Positions 1 to 5,332 of a stretch of 7,136 nucleotides of DNA are shown here, one piece after another. The position numbers and the translations under genes are program-made. The stretch is from Ruminococcus sp. (lineage in GTDB: Bacteria; Bacillota; Clostridia; Oscillospirales; Acutalibacteraceae), in assembly GCA_023667385.1 (NCBI GenBank), contig JAMPAE010000072.1, positions 1 through 7,136 on the forward strand, in the 5' to 3' direction. The first letter of the stretch is position 1; each line of letters opens with the position of its first letter. Under the pieces are notes generated by a model. The model saw only the letters and a list, made by a program, of their open reading frames with translations, had not been told where the DNA came from and did not search any database.

Positions 1-125
1 CAGATTATAGGCTTGCAAAAGGTGACAAGCTTGTGCTTCGGGGAAAGGGTAAGGCCGTGTTTTCCGAAATCAACGGTGAAAGCAAAAAGGGTAGGCTACA
101 CATTGAATTTCAGCGGTATAAGTAA
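1..125 (+). CDS. S4-type RNA-binding protein, YlmH-like (3' end only)
   Basis: Only the last 40 codons are present, read from base 3 to the TAA at 123-125; the gene begins outside the window. The tail contains DYRLAKGDKLVLRGKGKA followed by a glycine/lysine stretch (ESKKGR) and a final basic FQRYK. A 'D-x-x-L-x-x-G-D-x-x-x-x-R-G-x-G-K' segment before a 'KKGR' strand is the usual C-terminal end of S4 domains in the YlmH family of Bacillota, which bind rRNA or stalled 50S-nascent-chain complexes. That assignment rests on resemblance of a short tail, so other S4-domain proteins remain possible. The downstream methyltransferase gene starts 12 bases later and probably belongs to the same transcript. 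Confidence 0.55.
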   Translation, partial: DYRLAKGDKLVLRGKGKAVFSEINGESKKGRLHIEFQRYK

Positions 126-137
126 GGTAGTGGTCAT

Positions 138-929
138 GTGAATATAAAAAACAAAAATTTTGATGGCGGTAAAAGCTTTGATTTTGGAAAAACGTCAGAA
201 GATTATGCAAAATATCGTGATATTTATCCTGAAGTTTTTTATGAGCATATTGCCGAACGTGGGCTTTGCTTGAAAAATCAGACAGTCCTTGATTTGGGCA
301 CCGGAACAGGCGTACTTCCGAGAAATATGTATCATTACGGCGCTGATTGGACAGGAATTGATATTTCTGAAAACCAGATTATTCAAGCCAAAAAGCTTGC
401 CGGGGCAAACAATCAGAAGATTCAGTTTCTTGCGGTATCAGTTGAACAGGCTGCATTTCCCGAAAGCACATTTGATGTAATTACTGCCTGTCAGTGCTTT
501 GGCTATTTTGACCACAACCAAGTGATGCCGAAACTTGCCGAAATGCTGAAACCTGACGGTCGGTTTTTAATTTTATATATGGCATGGCTACCGTTTGAAG
601 ATGAAATTGCAAAGGCGAGCGAAGATTTAGTTTTAAGCTACAACCCCGATTGGACCGGTGCAAAAGAAACAATGCGGAAAATTGAAGTTCCTGCTTGCGT
701 ATATGATTATTTCGAGCCTGTGTATCATGCAGAATATAAAATTGATGTGCCGTTTACACGTAAATCATGGCATGGAAGAATGAAATCATGCCGTGGAATC
801 GGCGCATCTCTGTCACCTGAAGAATTTGAAAAATGGGAAGCGGAGCATAAAGCGTTGCTTGAAGAAATTGCACCGCATGAATTTTCGGTCAGGCACTATG
901 CAGCGATGCTTGAACTGAAGAAGAAATGA
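138..929 (+). CDS. Class I SAM-dependent methyltransferase
   Basis: A 263-residue soluble protein with a Rossmann-type methyltransferase core. Motif I, VLDLGTGTG, lies at residues 50-58 (SAM-binding glycine loop). The acidic end of strand 2 is in GIDIS, with D75 expected to hold the ribose. FDVITACQCFGYFDH, from about residue 112, is the motif IV/post-IV region. The C-terminal third (about 195-260) has a pattern of Trp, Arg and acidic residues seen in clostridial proteins annotated only as generic methyltransferases, so the substrate cannot be named. The start is forced: upstream in frame there are only GGT, AGT, GGT and CAT after the TAA of the preceding gene, leaving GTG at 138, and the next in-frame Met (residue 64) lies beyond motif I. 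A weak SD (AAGG, 124-127) overlaps that stop codon. The short gap suggests co-transcription with the S4 gene, and a terminator follows directly. Confidence 0.85.
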   Translation: MNIKNKNFDGGKSFDFGKTSEDYAKYRDIYPEVFYEHIAERGLCLKNQTVLDLGTGTGVLPRNMYHYGADWTGIDISENQIIQAKKLAGANNQKIQFLAVSVEQAAFPESTFDVITACQCFGYFDHNQVMPKLAEMLKPDGRFLILYMAWLPFEDEIAKASEDLVLSYNPDWTGAKETMRKIEVPACVYDYFEPVYHAEYKIDVPFTRKSWHGRMKSCRGIGASLSPEEFEKWEAEHKALLEEIAPHEFSVRHYAAMLELKKK

Positions 930-938
930 ATAATGCCG

Positions 939-966
939 GACTGTTCATCATGAGCAGTCTTTTTTT
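939..966 (+). terminator. Intrinsic terminator after the methyltransferase gene
   Basis: Ten bases after the methyltransferase stop, GACTGTTCA (939-947) pairs with TGAGCAGTC (951-959), nine pairs including one G-U, around a TCA loop. Seven Ts follow (960-966). This is a textbook rho-independent terminator and separates the S4/methyltransferase transcript from the germination block. Confidence 0.85.
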
Positions 967-987
967 GTGTCAGAAATCATTTTTTCG

Positions 988-997
988 GCATAGTATA
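988..997 (+). promoter_or_regulatory. Candidate mother-cell sporulation promoter -10 (sigma-E/sigma-K type)
   Basis: GCATAGTATA at 988-997 matches the sigma-K -10 pattern GCATANNNTA at every fixed position and also fits the sigma-E -10 (CATANNNT). It sits 28 bases upstream of the ATG of the first SleC-like gene and just after a terminator, where a promoter is expected. The -35 is poor: around 968-975 (TGTCAGAA) there is only partial resemblance to either consensus. Cortex-lytic SleC is made in the mother cell in Clostridium, which agrees with this class of promoter. The call is by pattern only. Confidence 0.35.
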
Positions 998-1025
998 GCC
1001 CTATAAAGCAAAGAAAGGTGATTGA

Positions 1026-1778
1026 ATGAACAGCTTTGATTTAATGATTGAACGATATAAAAAAGAGCTGGTTGATGCAAAGCGAAAATCAATTTCAGAT
1101 GCAATCAGTGAAATCGACTTTGGGGTCGATGACGAAGAAATCGCCGTTTCTGCTGAACCGATTGAGGAGCAGGCTGACAATGTGTTTTCAGCTAAAGCAG
1201 AAGAAACGGTTGCTGATTTATCGCAAGCTGAAAATCTTTCAGAAGCAGACGCTGAAATGAGCGGTCAGCCGCAAATGGAAAACATACATAGCACAAGACC
1301 AAACGACAGCAGTTTGGAGCAATCATTAATTGATCAGGCTATTGAAGAATCTGTCATGGATCCTCCCGGCGATAAGCATCCGTTTGACAGCTTCGGCAGC
1401 TTACGGGTGCAAGTGTTTGCCGCTGAGCAAGTCTATCCGATTGCGGCGGCAAGCGTAACAGTGAATGAGGGAGGAACAGACAAAAACTTTTTTCAGGGCT
1501 ATACCGACACAAGCGGCATTGTTGATGACATTATTCTGCCTTCTCCTAATCCGAATGCTTCGCAGCTACCGTCAAACGTGATTCCATATGCGCAATATGA
1601 CATCTTTGTTGAGCATCCACGCTTTATAAAAAATCAATTCTTAGGCGTACCCGTGTTCCCGAACATAAAGTCGATTCAGGCTGTTCAACTTGTGCCGAAT
1701 GACAGCGACGGCGACGAAACCATAATTGACGAAACCGAACCTGATGAACCGAGCATAACGGAGGCGGAAAATGGCTGA
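1026..1778 (+). CDS. SleC-like cortex-lytic enzyme, pro-region half encoded as a separate gene
   Basis: A 250-residue acidic protein without signal peptide or membrane segment. Residues 1-25 form a charged helix; about 26-118 are low-complexity and rich in Glu/Asp/Ser, probably disordered. Residues 121-225 form a folded domain beginning FDSFGSLRVQVFAAEQ and including SVTVNEGG, GYTDTSGIVDDIILPSPNP, YDIFVEHPRF and VPVFPNIKSIQAVQLVP. This reads like the carboxypeptidase-regulatory-type beta-sandwich at the N terminus of clostridial SleC, whose pro-region is removed by Csp proteases at germination. The tail (228-249) is acidic. The start ATG has an extended SD (AGGTGAT, 1016-1022). The gene overlaps the next by 8 bases, and the next gene carries the catalytic part, so the two products probably act together. 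In Clostridium these parts are one chain. The SleC relation is recalled from family knowledge, not a database search; the function of a separate pro-region is inference. Confidence 0.65.
   Translation: MNSFDLMIERYKKELVDAKRKSISDAISEIDFGVDDEEIAVSAEPIEEQADNVFSAKAEETVADLSQAENLSEADAEMSGQPQMENIHSTRPNDSSLEQSLIDQAIEESVMDPPGDKHPFDSFGSLRVQVFAAEQVYPIAAASVTVNEGGTDKNFFQGYTDTSGIVDDIILPSPNPNASQLPSNVIPYAQYDIFVEHPRFIKNQFLGVPVFPNIKSIQAVQLVPNDSDGDETIIDETEPDEPSITEAENG
1760..1764 (+). promoter_or_regulatory. Strong ribosome binding site inside the upstream gene
   Basis: GGAGG at 1760-1764 lies six bases before the ATG at 1771 and inside the end of the preceding coding region. This placement supports true reinitiation or translational coupling at the overlap ATGGCTGA (1771-1778), rather than an accidental frameshift in one long gene. 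Confidence 0.8.
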
Positions 1779-3120
1779 TTTTGTAACTGTTCCGGAAGCA
1801 ATAACCGTGCACTTAGGTCCGCCGAATGCATATGCACAAAATGTGACAGTACCGTTTGTGGATTATATCAAGAATGTTGCTTCAAGCGAAATTTTTCCCA
1901 CATGGCCTGAAAGTGCACTGCGAGCCAACATCATCGCTCAAATTTCAATTGCGCTCAACCGTGTTTTTAATGAGTTCTATCGCTCACAAGGCTATGATTT
2001 TGACATCACAAATTCCACCCAATATGACCAGTCATTTAACCCCGGACGTGATTATTTTGAAAATATCTCACAGATAGTTGACGAAATTTTCAATCTTTAT
2101 GTTGTTGTTCAGGGCAGTATTCAGCCGTATTACACCGAATATTGCGATGGAATTAACGTCACCTGCAACGGCCTTTCCCAATGGGGTACTGTTGCTCTTG
2201 CAAATCAGGGATATACACCATATGAAATTTTGCAGTATTACTATGGTGACAACATTAATCTGCAAAGGGCACAGACAGGTGAAAACGTGCCGAGCTATCA
2301 AGGTACACCACTCAGGCTTGGCAGTGTGGGCGAACCGGTTGTTTCAATTCAACGCCAGCTCAACCGCATTTCACGCAACTATCCGCTGATTCCGATTATC
2401 CCTGAAACTGACGGTGTGTTCAATCAAACAACCGAGAACGCAGTCAAAGTGTTCCAGCAGGTGTTCAATCTGACTCCCGACGGAATCGTCGGTGAAGCAA
2501 CGTGGTACGCAATCAGGCGCATATATAACGGTGTCAAGCGTTTGTCGGAGCTTTATTCCGAAGGTATCATCATCTCGGAAGCCCAGCGTGTTTATCCGTA
2601 TCCATTAAGGTTTGGCTCCGCAAACGTTTACGTGCGTATCATCCAGTATTACCTTGATTTTATTGCCTACTTCGATGATAGCTTGCCAAGGCTCAACGGC
2701 GACGGCGTGTTTGGCTCAGCAACGCTTAATGCAGTCAATACTTTTCAAAGCCGACATGGAATCCCCGTCACAGGTGTTGTTGACAGCCGAACATGGTATG
2801 CAATTTTAAATGAATATAACAACATTTTACAGTCACTTCCTTATGAGTTTCAGTCTTATTCATCTTTGCTTTTTCCCGGATATGTTCTGACAACGGGCGC
2901 AACAGGAAAAGCAGTTGAGCAGGTGCAGACATTTTTGCAAACAATTTCCCGTAACTTGCCCGAAGTTCCGCCCGTAACCGTTGACGGTGTTTACGGCCCT
3001 CAAACAGAGCGTGCGGTTGAGGTTGTTCAGCGGCTTTATGCAATACCAATCACAGGTGATGTCGGTCCGCTGACATGGAATGCAATTGTTGAACTTTATA
3101 ATGATTTCAGAACTTTTTAA
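1771..3120 (+). CDS. SleC-like spore cortex-lytic enzyme, SpoIID-like domain plus three peptidoglycan-binding repeats
   Basis: A 449-residue protein with no signal peptide. Residues 27-165 resemble the SpoIID/LytB lytic transglycosylase fold as it occurs in SleC. VPFVDYIKNVASSEIF contains E40, which aligns with the catalytic Glu of SpoIID; PESALRANIIAQ follows; and LSQWGTVALANQGYTPYEIL with YYYGD (about 135-160) matches the SpoIID 'SQWGA..MA..G..Y..IL..YYPG' end. C125 and C132 form a Cys pair before it. Three PG_binding_1 repeats follow at about 181-252, 279-350 and 373-444, each with an L-x-x-G start, a D-G-V-F/Y-(G/N)-x-x-T core and a TW(Y/N)AI end. Expected role: cleavage of cortex glycan strands during germination. 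The N-terminal pro-region found in Clostridium SleC is absent here and encoded by the overlapping upstream gene. A cell-wall-binding protein with a lost catalytic role is less likely, since E40 is kept. Confidence 0.75.
   Translation: MADFVTVPEAITVHLGPPNAYAQNVTVPFVDYIKNVASSEIFPTWPESALRANIIAQISIALNRVFNEFYRSQGYDFDITNSTQYDQSFNPGRDYFENISQIVDEIFNLYVVVQGSIQPYYTEYCDGINVTCNGLSQWGTVALANQGYTPYEILQYYYGDNINLQRAQTGENVPSYQGTPLRLGSVGEPVVSIQRQLNRISRNYPLIPIIPETDGVFNQTTENAVKVFQQVFNLTPDGIVGEATWYAIRRIYNGVKRLSELYSEGIIISEAQRVYPYPLRFGSANVYVRIIQYYLDFIAYFDDSLPRLNGDGVFGSATLNAVNTFQSRHGIPVTGVVDSRTWYAILNEYNNILQSLPYEFQSYSSLLFPGYVLTTGATGKAVEQVQTFLQTISRNLPEVPPVTVDGVYGPQTERAVEVVQRLYAIPITGDVGPLTWNAIVELYNDFRTF
2311..3102 (+). 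repeat. Three tandem peptidoglycan-binding (PG_binding_1) domain repeats
   Basis: Within the SleC-like catalytic gene, three copies of a domain of about 72 residues start near 2311, 2605 and 2887, a spacing of 94-98 codons. Shared marks are LRLGS / LRFGS / LTTGA at the start, TDGVFNQTT / GDGVFGSAT / VDGVYGPQT in the middle, and ATWYAI / RTWYAI / LTWNAI at the end. The copies differ strongly from each other, so the duplications are old. Confidence 0.8.
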
Positions 3121-3121
3121 C

Positions 3122-3151
3122 TGAATAAATTCATAAAAAAGTTGAATAATA
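3122..3151 (+). promoter_or_regulatory. Candidate forespore sigma-G promoter for the SpoVAF-like gene
   Basis: TGAATA (3122-3127) matches the sigma-G -35 and AATAATA (3145-3151) differs from the -10 form CATAATA at one base; the spacer is 17 bases. It lies in the 72-base gap just upstream of a gene whose relatives are transcribed by sigma-G in the forespore. The region is A/T rich, so a chance match is possible. Confidence 0.4.
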
Positions 3152-3192
3152 CTTTTGATGATTAAACGAAAGGGAATGTACAGGAATCTATA

Positions 3193-4668
3193 TTGTACAG
3201 CGATTATATGAATGATTTCAGCAAAAAGTATGAAGATAATCTTATAATGGTGAACCGCAAACTGCGTGTTGGTGAAAGCTTTGATATGCTCATCAAGCGC
3301 ATTAAGGTCGGCAGCCGGCGTGTAACATTTTATTGCATTGACGGCTTTGTCAAAGATGAAATGTTTGAAAAAATGCTTGAATATCTGAGCAACCTCACCG
3401 AAAAACAAATGGAACAAATCAGCAATGCTGATGAATTTTTGAACACCCACATCACATATATTGAATCAAGCACCGAAGATGACCTTGAAAAATTTGCAAC
3501 CTTTGTTTTGTCCGGCGCAATCGGAATGATTGTGGAGGGCTTTGACAAAGCAATCATCATTGATTCAAGAACCTATCCTGCCCGTGAAGTTCAGGAGCCC
3601 GAATCAGATAAGGTGCTTCGTGGCTCGCATGAGGGCTTTGTTGAAACGATAATTTTCAACACTGCACTCATCAGGCGAAAAATCAGAAACCCTCAGTTAA
3701 CTCTCAAATCCTTTCAGGTCGGCAATGAATCAAAAACCGATATTGTTGTTTGCTATCTTGAAAACGCTGTTGACAAAAAGCAGCTTGAAGCGCTGACAAA
3801 AAAGCTCAAGTCAATTGATGTCACCAGCCTTGCAATGGGACAGGAGAGCTTGAGGGAATGCCTTATGCCATATCAGCCATGGAACCCGTTTCCAAAGGTT
3901 AGATATACAGAAAGACCGGACGCAGCCGCCGCTTGTATTTATGATGGGAACGTGATAGTGTTAGCTGACGGATCGCCGTCGGCGATGATTATTCCCACAG
4001 GTATTTTTGATTTTGTTCAGGACATTAACGATTACTATTTTCCTCCTATGATCGGCACTTTTCTGAGATATGTCAGAGCGGTTGTGTTCGGCCTTTCACT
4101 TTTGCTTGTCCCAAGCTGGTATCTTGTCACGCTTTATGCAGACAGAGTTCCTGATTCAATGAGCTTCATTCTTGTTAATGAGCCGAACGGAGTGCCGCTG
4201 ATTTTTCAGTTGCTGGTGATTGAGTTCGTCATTGACACCCTGCGCTTAGCATCGCTTAACACGCCGAGCGCACTGAGCAATTCATTCAGTGTGATTGGTG
4301 CATTGGTGCTTGGCGAATTTGGCGTATCATCAGGTCTCTTTGTTTCCGAAATCGTTCTTTTCATGGCATTTGCAGCAATTTCAAACTTCACTCAGCCAAG
4401 CTATGAGCTCGGCTATGCAATCAAGGTTTCACGAGTGTTCATTCTGATTATGACGGCTATCTTCCATCTTTGGGGTTTCATTGCAGCCCTTGCAATTGTT
4501 GCGCTTGTCATCTGCACAACAAAAACCCTCACAGGCTATCATTATCTCTATCCGATTATCCCATTCAACAAAAATGCACTCAAAAGCCTGCTTGTCAGAA
4601 GAAACCTGAAATGCAGCTATAAAGGCAACGAAAACGTTGTTTCAATCAATACAGGTTTAAAGAAATAA
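3193..4668 (+). CDS. spoVAF: SpoVAF/GerA-family spore membrane protein
   Basis: A 491-residue protein, nearly the length of Bacillus subtilis SpoVAF. Residues 1-285 form the soluble N-terminal part, with the family signatures YPAREVQEPESDKVLRGSHE (128-147), EGFVETIIFNTALIRRKIR (147-165), NESKTDI (178-184) and WNPFPKVRYTERPD (230-243). The C-terminal half has several membrane segments (about 291-315, 335-350, 366-400, 412-445) with NTPSALSNSFSVIGALVLGE (356-375) and PSYELGYA (402-409), ending in YLYPIIPFN. The WNPFP/YTERPD segment fits SpoVAF better than germinant-receptor A subunits. In Bacillus SpoVAF works with FigP as an inner-membrane ion channel that amplifies germination. I chose TTG at 3193 because AGGA (3182-3185) lies seven bases upstream; the ATG at 3208 has no SD. 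No gerB/gerC-like partners or other spoVA genes are nearby. It follows the SleC-like pair and ends at a strong terminator. Confidence 0.82.
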   Translation: MYSDYMNDFSKKYEDNLIMVNRKLRVGESFDMLIKRIKVGSRRVTFYCIDGFVKDEMFEKMLEYLSNLTEKQMEQISNADEFLNTHITYIESSTEDDLEKFATFVLSGAIGMIVEGFDKAIIIDSRTYPAREVQEPESDKVLRGSHEGFVETIIFNTALIRRKIRNPQLTLKSFQVGNESKTDIVVCYLENAVDKKQLEALTKKLKSIDVTSLAMGQESLRECLMPYQPWNPFPKVRYTERPDAAAACIYDGNVIVLADGSPSAMIIPTGIFDFVQDINDYYFPPMIGTFLRYVRAVVFGLSLLLVPSWYLVTLYADRVPDSMSFILVNEPNGVPLIFQLLVIEFVIDTLRLASLNTPSALSNSFSVIGALVLGEFGVSSGLFVSEIVLFMAFAAISNFTQPSYELGYAIKVSRVFILIMTAIFHLWGFIAALAIVALVICTTKTLTGYHYLYPIIPFNKNALKSLLVRRNLKCSYKGNENVVSINTGLKK

Positions 4669-4740
4669 TTGCAAAAACAAAGCATCACAATGCAGATAAG
4701 ATAGTGTGACTGCGGTGCAAAGTACTGGTAAACAAAGTTT

Positions 4741-4771
4741 AAGCTACCCACAATTTGTGGGTAGCTTTTTT
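4741..4771 (+). terminator. Intrinsic terminator after the SpoVAF-like gene, at the convergent gene end
   Basis: AAGCTACCCACAA (4741-4753) and TTGTGGGTAGCTT (4755-4767) are exact inverted copies around one base, so about 11-12 pairs can form with a small loop. Ts run from 4766 to 4771. The last Ts are also the stop codon (TTA on +, TAA on -) of the convergent lipoprotein gene. Read on the - strand the stem is the same but is followed only by AAACTTTG, so termination there should be weaker. Confidence 0.85.
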
Positions 4772-5276
4772 ATGCAGCAAACACATATACCTTGCTGTCA
4801 GCCTCAATCGTAGTCAGCATCTTTGCTGTGCCGTCAATGACAGCCGTGCAACAGCCAAATATATAATCAGTGTTTAGGCTGTTTTTGCTTTGCGTGTCAA
4901 TTTCAACTGTGCAGCCTGCAATTGCTTTCAAAGCTTCAAACAGATTCTTGAAAATATTATCGCTTTTTAAATCTGCATCAAATGGGGGCGAGATGAATTT
5001 CAAATCATCAAATGAAACTTTGATTTCACTGCTGCATTCCTCAATTTTGATGCCTGCAATGTTTTCAGGCTTTGTGATTGTGAAGCTGATTTGCGTCGGC
5101 GATTGATAGTCAACTGTGCCCTCGTATTGCGTATCATTATGCTTAACACTGACGTTTGATGTAAACGGCTGAAGAGTGAACTCCTCTTTGGTTGATGCCG
5201 TGCAGGCGGATAGACTTGCTATAGTTGCTGCTGTCAAAAAAAGCGCAATGATTTTCTTTTCTATGTTCTTTTTCAT
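4770..5276 (-). CDS. Small putative lipoprotein of unknown function
   Basis: A 168-residue protein with a bacterial lipoprotein signal: MKKNIEKK, a hydrophobic stretch (about 9-20) and the lipobox LSAC, with Cys25 as the expected lipidated residue. The mature part (about 143 residues) is mixed alpha/beta with segments such as GTVDYQSPTQISFTITKPE and four more Cys (IEECSS, AGC, GCC). I do not recognise its family. The start at 5276 is preferred over an in-frame ATG seven codons upstream (5297) because GGGAGG (5290-5285) stands eight bases before it. The gene lies 56 bases downstream of nnr on the same strand, but a terminator-like hairpin that includes its own SD separates them. It is probably anchored on the outer face of the cytoplasmic membrane; its role is unknown. 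Confidence 0.75.
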   Translation of the reverse strand: MKKNIEKKIIALFLTAATIASLSACTASTKEEFTLQPFTSNVSVKHNDTQYEGTVDYQSPTQISFTITKPENIAGIKIEECSSEIKVSFDDLKFISPPFDADLKSDNIFKNLFEALKAIAGCTVEIDTQSKNSLNTDYIFGCCTAVIDGTAKMLTTIEADSKVYVFAA

Positions 5277-5278
5277 AT

Positions 5279-5311
5279 AAAAAACCTCCCGCAACATTTA
5301 TATGCAGGAGG
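5279..5311 (-). terminator. Terminator-like hairpin between nnr and the lipoprotein gene, containing the RBS
   Basis: On the - strand CCTCCTGCA (5311-5303), a nine-base loop (5302-5294) and TGCGGGAGG (5293-5285) form nine pairs with one G-U, followed by six Ts (5284-5279). This looks like an intrinsic terminator 21 bases after the nnr stop. Its 3' arm contains GGGAGG, the Shine-Dalgarno of the lipoprotein gene, so when folded in a read-through mRNA it would hide that site. Confidence 0.65.
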
Positions 5312-5332
5312 CATCGGGCTATATTCAGCTAA

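Noticed and set aside
2078..2389. A 103-codon + strand frame inside the SleC-like gene
   Set aside because: Alternative frame of a gene with clear domain matches; no SD and no motif.
1026..3120. One gene broken by a frameshift mutation
   Set aside because: The second reading frame has its own GGAGG at ideal distance and an ATG overlapping the stop, and the break lies in a linker between domains; this favours a real two-gene arrangement, though an indel error is not strictly excluded.
2860..3450. A 196-codon open frame on the - strand across the end of the SleC-like gene and the start of the SpoVAF gene
   Set aside because: It is antisense to two well-supported genes and their 72-base gap; the translation is Phe/Ile/His-rich with no recognisable domain and no plausible SD.
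4669..4740. Possible imperfect hairpin CAC-TGCAG ... CTGCG-GTG upstream of the spoVAF terminator
   Set aside because: Few pairs, bulged, long loop and no conserved or regulatory feature; the strong terminator just downstream explains the region.
5277..5297. Upstream ATG at 5297 as start of the lipoprotein
   Set aside because: It would add MLREVFY before a standard MKK signal peptide, and the GGGAGG site lies between the two ATGs, correctly spaced only for the ATG at 5276.
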